A stretch of 64,000 nucleotides of DNA from Eubacteriales bacterium. GTDB taxonomy: Bacteria > Bacillota > Clostridia > Oscillospirales > Oscillospiraceae. A program made the translations under genes and the position numbers. Positions 1 to 7,534 of the stretch are shown in pieces; position 1 is the stretch's first letter, and the number at the start of each line of letters is the position of its first letter. The stretch spans positions 49,231 to 113,230 of the forward strand of contig JAUNSH010000002.1 in NCBI GenBank assembly GCA_030539285.1, in the 5' to 3' direction. A model generated the notes under the pieces. It was given only the letters and a program-made list of their open reading frames with translations, was not told where the DNA came from and did not search any database.

Positions 1-66
1 AGAAGTGAACTTGTCGGCGCGGAGAAGGGCAATCCTCCGTGCGGACTGTATAAACCAGGAAGATAA
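1..66 (+). CDS. 3' end of an unidentified upstream gene (partial)
   Basis: Frame 1 is open from the window edge and ends with TAA at 64-66, giving a 21-residue tail that finishes NPPCGLYKPGR. The stop lies 18 bases before the start of the corrinoid protein, a spacing typical of operon neighbours, so this may be the end of a methyltransferase or another gene of the same cluster. The fragment is too short to identify, and the open frame could be chance. Confidence 0.35.
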   Translation, partial: RSELVGAEKGNPPCGLYKPGR

Positions 67-84
67 AACAAGGGGGAAACAATC

Positions 85-717
85 ATGATCGATTTTGAAA
101 AACTGGCCCAGGCAATGGGCGAACTGGATGAAGACACCGTAGTGGAGCTGCTGGAAGCCGTCATGGCGGAAGGCGGCACGGAGGCATCCAAGGCCATGGA
201 GGCATGCCAGAAGGGCATGGACACCGTGGGCAAGCTGTTTGAGGAAGGCGAGTATTTCGTCGGTGACCTGATCTATGCCGGTGAGCTGATGACCCAGGCA
301 GTGGTCATTCTGAAGGACGCTCTGGCCACCGGCGACGCCAGCGGCCCCAAGATCAAGATGATCCTGTGCACGGTCAAAGACGATCTGCATGACATCGGCA
401 AAAATATTGTCAAGGCCATGCTGGAGGCCAACGGCTTTGATGTGCTCGACCTGGGCATCGATGTGCCCGCGGAAAAGGTTGTGGAAACAGCCAAGGCGGA
501 AGGCATCAGGATCGTTGCTCTGTCTGGCGTTCTGACGCTGGCCATCGATTCCATGAAGGCCACCATCGAAGCGCTGAAGGAAGCGGGACTGGACTGCAAA
601 GTCATCATCGGCGGCGCGCCTGTGTCGGAGGCTGCCTGCAAGGTGACCGGAGCGGATGAGTGGGCGCACAGCCCTCAGAAAACGATTCAAACCTGTAAGG
701 CCTGGGCAGCTGAGTGA
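85..717 (+). CDS. Corrinoid (B12-binding) methyltransferase protein
   Basis: A 210-residue protein of the MtaC/MtbC/MttC type, which carries a cobamide and shuttles a methyl group between a substrate-specific methyltransferase and an acceptor in the cytoplasm. Residues 1-85 form the helical cap domain seen in this family. The B12-binding Rossmann domain follows, with the DxHxxG signature visible as DLHDIGKNIV near residue 100; its His is the lower axial cobalt ligand. The sequence GVLTLAIDSM and the later IIGGAPVS match the SxL and GG cofactor-loop motifs. Length is normal for the family. The start is supported by the AGGGGGAAA site about 8 bases upstream. It is the first complete gene of a methyl-transfer cluster. 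The methyl donor cannot be told from this protein alone. Confidence 0.94.
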   Translation: MIDFEKLAQAMGELDEDTVVELLEAVMAEGGTEASKAMEACQKGMDTVGKLFEEGEYFVGDLIYAGELMTQAVVILKDALATGDASGPKIKMILCTVKDDLHDIGKNIVKAMLEANGFDVLDLGIDVPAEKVVETAKAEGIRIVALSGVLTLAIDSMKATIEALKEAGLDCKVIIGGAPVSEAACKVTGADEWAHSPQKTIQTCKAWAAE

Positions 718-763
718 CCTTTCAGATGATCGTTCTTGTCAACATTACAGTAGGAGGTAACAT

Positions 764-2212
764 ATGAAAACAAAGTCGAAGCAGATCCACATCTTGATCG
801 CGGCAATTGTTTTTGTCGTACTTCGTCTGATCCTCGGAAACTGCACAGATATGGGGATTACCACCGCCGGTGCAACCGCCCTGTCTCTGTTCATCGCAAC
901 TATCTACCTCTGGATCACCTATGGTTCCGGCTGGACCAGTATGCTGTCCATCGGTCTGCTGGCGTTCAGCGGTGTATGTCCCGCAAAAACCGTTATGGCG
1001 AATTCCTTTGGCAACTCTACAGTCGTCATCTGCATCGGAACGCTGATCCTCTGCGTTGCGCTGGAAGAAAACGGCGTTACCAACATGATCGCAAACTGGT
1101 TCATTTCCCGGAAGATTGTACATAAGCGGCCTTATATGTTCCTGTTTATGTTCTTGCTGGCAAATATGGTCATCACCTACTTTATGGAAGCCACCGCTGT
1201 CGCAATCATTTTTGTAGCGCTGGCCAAGAGCATTTTGGACAGCTTGGGCTACACCACCAAGGACAAGTTCTCCAAAGCGCTGTATTTTGGAATTCTCTGG
1301 ATCACCTGCATTGGCAACGGTGCGACGCCTATCGGCCATCCTGTGCCCCTGTTGATGCTGAACACCTTGGCTACGGTCACTGGTGAAACTGTTTCCTGGC
1401 TGAAATATATGGTTATCGGCATTCCTCTGTCACTGGTCACCCTGGGACTGACCATGCTGATTTTCCGCTTCATTCTTCGCCCTGACTGCTCTAAATTTGA
1501 TGCCTACGATGTGATGGAACAGAGGAAAAATATTGGCAAGCTGAGCAAAAAAGGAAAGATCTCCCTGATCGTCTACATTGGCCTGATCGTATTCTGGCTG
1601 CTGCCTGATCTGGTCGGCGGCTTCCTGCCTGGCCTAGCGGAGACAGTTGAGGCTGTCGGTGCTTCCATTCCGTCTCTGATCGCGGTGGCCATCGTATGCG
1701 CCATCCAGGTTGACGGTGAGCCTGTGCTAAAGTATGAGACCGCAGTCAAGAAAATCCACTGGTCAACCGTTATCTTTATCGCCTGTATTTTCCTGTACGC
1801 CTCCGTATTCAATATGGAGTCCGGCGGCATCAACGTATTCCTGAAAGCGCTGGTCAGCCCCTTGGCCAACAGCCTGTCTGCCGCGGCCCTCGCAGCGGTG
1901 TTCCTGTTCCTGGTAATCTACGTCACTAACTTTGCCTCCAACGGTGTTACCGGCATTGTGGGCATCAGCGTCTGCGCCCCTGCCCTTTTGGGTGTATCCT
2001 CCGTGGGATATGTCACCGCCTACGGTGTTCTGGTCGCGATCCTGTGCAACATGGGCATCGCTACCCCCGGCGGCAGCGGCTTCGTTGCCATTGCCCAGAA
2101 GGACGGATATATCGAGGGCGGAGAAACCATGCGCTACAGCCTTCTGCTCATCACCATGATGTATGTGGTGACGATGCTTATCTTCTGGCCGGTAGCAAAC
2201 CTGATTTTCTGA
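764..2212 (+). CDS. SLC13/DASS-type membrane permease
   Basis: A 482-residue integral membrane protein with roughly a dozen hydrophobic segments, starting at a strong TAGGAGG site. The paired segments around TCIGNGATPIGHP (first half) and NFASNGVTGIVGISV with GIATPGGSGF (second half) resemble the two substrate-loop repeats of the divalent anion/Na+ symporter superfamily, which includes citrate, succinate and sulfate carriers. It lies between the corrinoid protein and the methyltransferase in the same orientation, 46 bases from the former, so it probably imports the methylated substrate or exports the demethylated product. The exact family (SLC13 against related ion-transporter families such as ArsB/NhaD) and the substrate are inferences. 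Confidence 0.8.
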   Translation: MKTKSKQIHILIAAIVFVVLRLILGNCTDMGITTAGATALSLFIATIYLWITYGSGWTSMLSIGLLAFSGVCPAKTVMANSFGNSTVVICIGTLILCVALEENGVTNMIANWFISRKIVHKRPYMFLFMFLLANMVITYFMEATAVAIIFVALAKSILDSLGYTTKDKFSKALYFGILWITCIGNGATPIGHPVPLLMLNTLATVTGETVSWLKYMVIGIPLSLVTLGLTMLIFRFILRPDCSKFDAYDVMEQRKNIGKLSKKGKISLIVYIGLIVFWLLPDLVGGFLPGLAETVEAVGASIPSLIAVAIVCAIQVDGEPVLKYETAVKKIHWSTVIFIACIFLYASVFNMESGGINVFLKALVSPLANSLSAAALAAVFLFLVIYVTNFASNGVTGIVGISVCAPALLGVSSVGYVTAYGVLVAILCNMGIATPGGSGFVAIAQKDGYIEGGETMRYSLLLITMMYVVTMLIFWPVANLIF

Positions 2213-2259
2213 GCCATTTCAAACCGTTAACCGCACACTAAGAAAGGAGTACCGCCGGT

Positions 2260-2409
2260 ATGGCTGAAATTGCAACAAATTTGGATGGAAATACACTGGA
2301 AGCTTTTGAATTGGCAGCAAAGCAGATCGCACAGGAAACCGGAAAACCGGAAGAGGACGTGATGAAGTCCATGAAAAAGCTGATATACCTCATTGTCACC
2401 AGAATCTGA
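2260..2409 (+). CDS. 49-residue protein in the methyl-transfer operon
   Basis: A short open frame preceded by AGAAAGGAG 9-10 bases before its ATG, lying between the permease and the methyltransferase on the same strand. The product is acidic and amphipathic in its first 38 residues (LEAFELAAKQIAQETGKPEE), then has a short hydrophobic tail ending LIYLIVTRI. I do not recognise the family. The good ribosome binding site and the tight position inside an operon argue for translation. A role as a small accessory or membrane-associated subunit would be guesswork. Confidence 0.6.
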   Translation: MAEIATNLDGNTLEAFELAAKQIAQETGKPEEDVMKSMKKLIYLIVTRI

Positions 2410-2456
2410 TTTTATGAAAGCTATCCACATTCCGCAATATAGGGAGTTGATACGAT

Positions 2457-3626
2457 ATGAATGCAAACGATTTGTATGAGCAGAGACTTCAGCGGTTCGA
2501 TGATGTGATGAGCCGCCGGATCCCGGACCGCGTTCCCATTATCCCCAACATGAACACCTGGATGTATCATCTGGCGGGTGTCAGTGTCAAAACGGCGTTT
2601 ACTGAAGATCCTAATGAGATTTTCCGCGCTGCCAAGCATTTGAACGATACACTTCCACTGGATGGTCTGGTCAGCACTTCCAATACGATCCCCATCAATT
2701 TGGCAAAGAAGATCGGTGATGGAATTTATACCTTCTCCGAGAATGGTGTCCAGATCAAGGGTAGCGGCGGTCATCTGATGGAGCCTCAGGAGTACCCGCT
2801 GCTGGCACAGGATCCCATGAAATTTTTTGCAAATGTACTGATTCCCAGAAAGTTTGAAATCTTTAATACCCCCAGCATTGAGAAAAAGGTCGACATCATT
2901 AAGCAGGCTTACAAGGACAATCTGGAATACATCAAGTATAACAGTGGTGTAAACGCCAGAATCGAGAAGGAACTGGGACTGCCTATCATTGTCCGCGGCA
3001 CCAATTTCCTCGCACCGGATGTGGTTCTGGACTACCTGAGAGATTTTGTAGGAATTTCTCTAGACGTTCGCCGCCACTCAGATGAGTTGCTGGAGGCCTG
3101 CCTGTCCTTGTATGACTATATCATCGGGATGTTTGATGACACAGCTACACCGCCCAATCGAAAGCTGCTCTTCTCCCCGCTGCATTTGCCCACATATCTG
3201 CGGCCCAAGGATTTCCAAAAGCTGTACCTGCCCTTCATGAAAAAGTATCTGGAGGAGATGGCGGTCAAGCGCGGCTACTCCTGCTATTTCTTCATGGAGA
3301 ACGACTGGATGCCTTATCTGGACCTGTTGCGGGAAGAACTGCCTAAGGACGCAAAGGTCGTAGGTTTGTTTGAAAAAGGAGATCTCAAGATCATCAAGGA
3401 AAAAGTCGGCAAAGAAATGGTGATCATGGGCGGTATGCCTGTGGAACTGCTGGCTCTTGGTACAAAGGAGCAAGTCATTGACAAATGCAAGGAGCTGCTG
3501 GATACGCTGGCACCCGGCGGCAACTACATCTTCTCTACGGATAAGTCTATGATGACTCTATCTGACGGCACACCGGAGAACACCATTGCAGCCTGTGAGT
3601 ATATCGCTGCCCACGGACAATACTAA
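2457..3626 (+). CDS. UroD-family corrinoid methyltransferase (MtaA/MtbA-like)
   Basis: A 389-residue protein of the uroporphyrinogen decarboxylase superfamily. In neighbourhoods with a corrinoid protein these enzymes are methyltransferases that move methyl groups to or from cobalt, not haem-pathway decarboxylases. The N-terminal RRIPDRVPIIPN and the C-terminal glycine-rich GGMPVELLALGT and APGGNYIFSTDKS segments fit the TIM-barrel fold and the substrate-binding end of the barrel. Length is within the usual 340-400 range. It lies downstream of the permease and small protein and upstream of DUF1638 and RACo, all on the plus strand. Whether it acts on the substrate (MT-I) or on an acceptor such as tetrahydrofolate or a thiol (MT-II) is not decided by the sequence. 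Confidence 0.86.
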   Translation: MNANDLYEQRLQRFDDVMSRRIPDRVPIIPNMNTWMYHLAGVSVKTAFTEDPNEIFRAAKHLNDTLPLDGLVSTSNTIPINLAKKIGDGIYTFSENGVQIKGSGGHLMEPQEYPLLAQDPMKFFANVLIPRKFEIFNTPSIEKKVDIIKQAYKDNLEYIKYNSGVNARIEKELGLPIIVRGTNFLAPDVVLDYLRDFVGISLDVRRHSDELLEACLSLYDYIIGMFDDTATPPNRKLLFSPLHLPTYLRPKDFQKLYLPFMKKYLEEMAVKRGYSCYFFMENDWMPYLDLLREELPKDAKVVGLFEKGDLKIIKEKVGKEMVIMGGMPVELLALGTKEQVIDKCKELLDTLAPGGNYIFSTDKSMMTLSDGTPENTIAACEYIAAHGQY

Positions 3627-3744
3627 TTCTCCTTTACCTCCTTACATCGGGGCTGCGATTTCCGCAGCCCTGAATTTATGGTTGCACTTTTTGGATTTTC
3701 TGCTATGCTCATATACAGATGAGACGAAGAAAGGAGATGTGGCT

Positions 3745-4437
3745 ATGAGCGATTGGGTCATCACCTGCAAAACGGTTGAGAAAGAGCTTTTGACTGCCAT
3801 AGAACGAACAGGATGTCAGCACCCGGTTCGCTGGGTGGAGTCGGGGCTGCACAACTGGCCCGATAAACTGAACGCCCGGCTTCAGGCTGAGCTGGATGCC
3901 TGCGACGGCTGTGAAAATGTGCTTTTGGCCATGGGCTTTTGCGGGAATTCCGTTTTGGGTCTGCATACTCACGATTTTAAGCTGGTCATCCCCCGGTGCG
4001 ACGACTGCATCACACTGCTCCTTGGATCGGATGAGGCGCGGAAGCAGCAGTTTGCGACCTATTTCCTGACAGAGGGTTGGCTGAAAGGGGAAAAGACGAT
4101 TTGGCAGGAGTATCAGGTCTGCCTGAAAAAATACGGAGAAAAGCGCGGTCGGCGCATTTTCTCCGTAATGCTCCGGCATTATGAAAAGATGGCATATCTG
4201 GATACCGGCTGCACAGACGACCCCGGCATAGCGGAACAGATCCAGATGATCGCGAAAGCACTGGAACTGTCCTATGTGCATTTGGACGGATCGCTGGACT
4301 ATCTCAGCGACCTGCTCTCCGGCCGCTGGGATCCCGGGCGGTTTCTGGTCGTGCCGCCCCATTCGACCATATCTCAGGATATGCTTATATGGAAGGGAAA
4401 GAAACATGAAGGTAAAAGTTACTGTCCAGCCGAATAA
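3745..4437 (+). CDS. DUF1638 family protein
   Basis: A 230-residue protein matching the DUF1638 pattern: a VLLAMGFCGNSVLGL segment near residue 65, then LVIPRCDDCITLLLGSDEA and a YFLTEGW motif. The conserved Cys residues (CGN, CDDC) could hold a metal or a corrinoid-related ligand. The function is unknown, but DUF1638 genes commonly lie beside corrinoid methyltransferases and RACo-type activators, as here. The ATG at 3745 has an AAAGGAGAT site and is preferred over an upstream in-frame start at 3586, which would overlap the methyltransferase. Its last 32 bases overlap the start of the RACo gene, which suggests translational coupling. Confidence 0.83.
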   Translation: MSDWVITCKTVEKELLTAIERTGCQHPVRWVESGLHNWPDKLNARLQAELDACDGCENVLLAMGFCGNSVLGLHTHDFKLVIPRCDDCITLLLGSDEARKQQFATYFLTEGWLKGEKTIWQEYQVCLKKYGEKRGRRIFSVMLRHYEKMAYLDTGCTDDPGIAEQIQMIAKALELSYVHLDGSLDYLSDLLSGRWDPGRFLVVPPHSTISQDMLIWKGKKHEGKSYCPAE

Positions 4438-5902
4438 CCTGACCTTTTTCGCGGAAACGGAATGGAACCATACCCTGATGCGGGTATTGCAGGATGTGGG
4501 GATCACCGTGGATGCGCCCTGCGGCGGCAACGGGAAGTGCGGAAAATGTCAAGCTGTTGTTAACGGGAAAAAGACGCTGCTCTGCGCTTCCGTGCTGGAA
4601 GGCGACACGGAGATCATCCTTCCGGGGGCTGCGGAAAATGTCATTCTTACCGAGGGGGATTCCGTCAGTGTCCCGGTAGACCCGCTTCAGAGCGGCTATC
4701 TGGCGGCCTTCGACATCGGTACGACCACGGTCGTCTGCTATCTGATGGATCCGCAGGGGAAAACTATTGGCGTGGAAAGCGCCCTGAATCCCCAGACTGC
4801 CTTTGGCGCGGATGTCATTTCCCGGATTCGATACGCACTGGCGGGGAATTTGACGGAACTTTCCGGGCTGATCCGCAAAACCATGGGAGAATTGCTCCAA
4901 AACGCCTGCGCAAAAGCCGGGATCCCGGCGGCACTGGTAAAAACCATCAGTGTGGTGGGCAATCCCTGTATGCAGCAGCTCTTTCTGGAAATTTCTCCGG
5001 GCAATCTGGCTGCCATCCCGTTTTCTCCCGTGATCACCGAAACAGTTGTGTGCCCTGCCGCGCCTTACTTCCCGGAATGTCCGGACGCTGTTTTGACCAC
5101 GATCCCTGATATTTCGGGTTATGTGGGTGCGGATACAGTGGCCTGTATTCTGGCGTCGCAGCTGGACAAACTCCCACAGACGACCCTGATGGTGGACATT
5201 GGAACCAATGGAGAAATGGTTTTGCAGCATCAGGGGAAGATGATCGCCTGTGCGACTGCCGCCGGGCCTGCTTTGGAGGGGGCGAATATCCAGTGCGGAA
5301 TGAGGGGTTCCCCCGGTGCCATCGATCATGTCTGGACAGAGGGCGGACAGCTTCGTTTTCATGTGATCGGGAACGGGGAAGCCACGGGCATCTGCGGAAG
5401 CGGTCTGATCGACGCGGCTGCCGTGTTTTTGGAGCTTGGATGGATAAACGAACGGGGCAGGATCCTTCTGACGGAGAAGGAAAATGGCCAGCGGGCGATC
5501 CATCTTTCAAAACGGGTTTTCCTGACGCAGGATGATATACGGCAGATTATGATGGCCAAGGGCGCCATCGCCGCGGGTATTCAGCTTATGTCCCAACAGG
5601 TGGGGATACAGCCGGAGGACATCCGGTGCGTGCTGCTGGCTGGGGCCTTCGGAACCTATATGAATTCGCAGAATGCCTGCCGGATCGGGTTGCTGCCGCC
5701 GGAGCTGCATGACCGCATTCGGTCAGCGGGCAATCTGGCGGGAGAGGGCGCAAAACTGATCGCCCACAATAAAAACTTGGCTGTGCTGGCGCGGGAGCTT
5801 TGCGGCCAGACCGAATTTTTGGAGCTGGCATCCTGCCCGCAGTTCTCCAGGGTGTTCTCCCGTAAAATGTTCTTCCCGGAATCTGCACTTGTGAAAAAGT
5901 AG
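4406..5902 (+). CDS. RACo-type reductive activator of corrinoid proteins
   Basis: A 498-residue protein with an N-terminal plant-type ferredoxin domain (CGGNGKCGKC with a further Cys in LLCASV, ligands of a 2Fe-2S cluster) followed by linker regions and an ASKHA-type ATPase (AAFDIGTTTVVCYL and VDIGTNGEMVL phosphate-binding loops, GICGSGLID and AGAFG motifs). Proteins of this architecture (DUF4445, RACo) use ATP to reduce inactive Co(II) cobamide to the Co(I) state needed for methyl transfer. The ATG at 4406 is chosen because the ferredoxin domain begins immediately after it; GGAAGGGAAAG lies upstream. It overlaps the DUF1638 gene and closes the operon. It is expected to act in the cytoplasm on the corrinoid protein at 85-717. 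Confidence 0.92.
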   Translation: MKVKVTVQPNNLTFFAETEWNHTLMRVLQDVGITVDAPCGGNGKCGKCQAVVNGKKTLLCASVLEGDTEIILPGAAENVILTEGDSVSVPVDPLQSGYLAAFDIGTTTVVCYLMDPQGKTIGVESALNPQTAFGADVISRIRYALAGNLTELSGLIRKTMGELLQNACAKAGIPAALVKTISVVGNPCMQQLFLEISPGNLAAIPFSPVITETVVCPAAPYFPECPDAVLTTIPDISGYVGADTVACILASQLDKLPQTTLMVDIGTNGEMVLQHQGKMIACATAAGPALEGANIQCGMRGSPGAIDHVWTEGGQLRFHVIGNGEATGICGSGLIDAAAVFLELGWINERGRILLTEKENGQRAIHLSKRVFLTQDDIRQIMMAKGAIAAGIQLMSQQVGIQPEDIRCVLLAGAFGTYMNSQNACRIGLLPPELHDRIRSAGNLAGEGAKLIAHNKNLAVLARELCGQTEFLELASCPQFSRVFSRKMFFPESALVKK

Positions 5903-6033
5903 GATTATTGTGAGAGATGTTTTTAAAAGATGCTGCTGAAGGAAACAAGCCAATCGAAAAAGGGCGCAAACAGAGAAAAGGGAAGCATTTACGGTCACTT
6001 CAAATAGATTAGATTCATAGCAAATGCAAACAA

Positions 6034-6071
6034 GAGGCATTGTTCGGTCGCTCGTTCAATGCCTCGTTTTT
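6034..6071 (+). terminator. Rho-independent terminator after the methyl-transfer operon
   Basis: A 9-bp perfect stem GAGGCATTG / CAATGCCTC separated by a 14-base loop is followed by GTTTTT. It lies about 130 bases after the RACo stop codon, with no gene in between. Confidence 0.75.
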
Positions 6072-6273
6072 GTGTCCGCTTGGCGAATGACTTTCTTGCG
6101 TGATAAATTGTTCAACTGCATCAGATTTTTTGTACTGAGATAATTCCTGATGTACAGATGACGGTTTAATCCAACAACAGCAATTCCCAATTGCGCAGCC
6201 GATGCCCAGAGGGCAGAGTTATTCAGAACAATTTCTTGCTCACCGGGGATTGGGGCGGAGCCTCAACAAGCAG

Positions 6274-6441
6274 AAAACGCGCAGATCCGCCGGAGCGGAA
6301 ATGCGCGTTTTTCGCATATGGTGCGACATAAGCATTGCTTGCGGCTTTCGTACCAAATTTGGCATAATACGGGCAAGCAATGCATCCGTAATACAAATGC
6401 GCAAAACCCACCTGTCCCCCTTTCGCGGAACAGGTGGGTTT
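6274..6441. repeat. Cluster of three inverted repeats, no gene
   Basis: Three nested or adjacent hairpins fill this stretch. The first (6274-6312) pairs AAAACGCGCA with TGCGCGTTTT and has a second inner stem TCCGC/GCGGA. The second pairs GCATTGCTTGC with GCAAGCAATGC around 6330-6385. The third (6404-6441) pairs AAACCCACCTGT with ACAGGTGGGTTT. Open frames exist on both strands here, but their products are low-complexity and mutually overlapping, so I treat the region 6072-6560 as noncoding. The first and third hairpins have A and T flanks on both sides and could be bidirectional terminators. Confidence 0.6.
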
Positions 6442-6568
6442 CTGCTTGCTGATGCTCTGCCCCAGATCCCGGTGATCGCAGTCTGTCCGTCTGCGGCTGC
6501 ACGATTTTCAATCGCTTTTGTTTTTTCGTGAGCAAGATTTATTTTCGAAAATATTTTCGAATTAGGTA

Positions 6569-6597
6569 TTGACATCGCGTTCTCGATATGGTATACT
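6569..6597 (+). promoter_or_regulatory. Consensus sigma-A promoter of the small island
   Basis: TTGACA at 6569-6574, a 17-base spacer and TATACT at 6592-6597. It points into a stretch of about 210 bases without an open frame that ends in the strong terminator at 6773-6816, and beyond that to the island's first gene at 6917. Confidence 0.8.
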
Positions 6598-6603
6598 CTC
6601 GAT

Positions 6604-6816
6604 AAACGAACAAACTTTCTAAATCAGTTCGTGATAACAACTTCATATTTTTTATTGACACGTTTCGTACATAGTTCAACCGCCGGACACGCTGGATCAA
6701 TTCCAGTATAGGAAGCCGGATAAGAGCCTGCATCCACCAGCCTTGCTGGTGAGAACGAGGACCATCGAGTTAGGGCATGACAAACAGCTTACCACGCTGT
6801 TGTCATGCCCTTTTTT
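6604..6816 (+). ncRNA. Putative leader or small RNA ending in an intrinsic terminator
   Basis: The span runs from the predicted start of the promoter at 6569-6597 to an intrinsic terminator. The terminator has an 11-bp stem GGGCATGACAA / TTGTCATGCCC (6773-6810) and six T residues (6811-6816). A smaller hairpin CACCAG/CTGGTG occurs near 6735-6750. No convincing open frame lies inside. It is either a stand-alone RNA or an attenuated leader whose read-through feeds the gene at 6917. No RNA family was recognised. Confidence 0.5.
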
Positions 6817-6864
6817 CGTCCTCCGGGCAGTTTTGCCCATGTACCTTGACAACTGAATACACGG

Positions 6865-6887
6865 GGATACCCGGTCAATGGGTATCC
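6865..6887 (+). promoter_or_regulatory. Hairpin just before the CHC2 gene
   Basis: GGATACCC and GGGTATCC (8-bp perfect stem, 7-base loop) lie about 20 bases before the ribosome binding site GAAGGAGAA of the gene at 6917. The sequence CTTGACAACTGAATACACG just upstream is of a type often seen before replication genes of Gram-positive integrative elements. The hairpin may influence translation or be an operator. This is inference. Confidence 0.4.
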
Positions 6888-6916
6888 TGTGACCACTTTG
6901 AACGAAGGAGAAGAAC

Positions 6917-7534
6917 ATGAGTTACTATCCAGCGTTGAAACAAAGATTGACCTGCCGGGAGGTGGCTCCCCGCTACGGCTTGAAAGTGAATGCCGCCGGG
7001 ATGGCGTTATGTCCCTTTCACGATGAGCGCTCGCCCAGCCTGAAGCTCAGCCGGGGCTTTTACTGTTTCGGTTGCGGTGCCCAAGGGAATGTTATCACAT
7101 TTGTGTCCCGGCTCTTTGAAATTCCACCGGGGGAAGCGGCACAAAAGCTGTCCGCGGATTTTGGGATTCCAGTGGATGATCACCCTCGAGTCCCACCGGC
7201 TGCCCGGACAGAAATGGAAAAATGGATTTCCCATGCGAAGGAAATCCTTCACAGCTACTACGATTTGCTGCTTGACTGGAAGCGGAAGTATTGTCCAAAA
7301 GCGCCGGACAAGAATTGGCACCCGCTGTTTATCGAAGCACTTCAAAGGCAGGCAGACATTCGCCAGTTGATTTTTGAATTGGAGTTCGGAACTGCGGAAG
7401 AAGTGAAAACCGTTTACGAGCATTACAGAAAGATGGTGATAGAGATTGATGAACGAATCCACAGGAATGACACAGCAGGAGATATTTCTGAATCTCAAGA
7501 AGAACGGCAAGGACAATGTTCTGCAAACCATTGA
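6917..7534 (+). CDS. CHC2 zinc-finger (DnaG-type primase N-terminal) protein
   Basis: A 205-residue protein with a CHC2-type zinc ribbon at residues 33-60: the CPFHDE knuckle, SPSLKL and the second knuckle CFGCGAQG followed by NVITFVSRL. The zinc ligands would be Cys, His, Cys, Cys. In DnaG primases this module binds single-stranded template, but the RNA polymerase (TOPRIM) domain is missing, so the protein is probably a template-recognition subunit that works with the downstream ATPase. The remaining 120 residues are helical and charged. A GAAGGAGAA site lies before the ATG. Its 3' end overlaps the next gene by about 86 bases in another frame, as is usual for this gene pair in integrative elements. 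Confidence 0.85.
   Translation: MSYYPALKQRLTCREVAPRYGLKVNAAGMALCPFHDERSPSLKLSRGFYCFGCGAQGNVITFVSRLFEIPPGEAAQKLSADFGIPVDDHPRVPPAARTEMEKWISHAKEILHSYYDLLLDWKRKYCPKAPDKNWHPLFIEALQRQADIRQLIFELEFGTAEEVKTVYEHYRKMVIEIDERIHRNDTAGDISESQEERQGQCSANH

Noticed and set aside
6202-6575. Overlapping open frames on both strands
   Set aside because: The stretch is built of inverted repeats and none of the frames has a plausible start or product.
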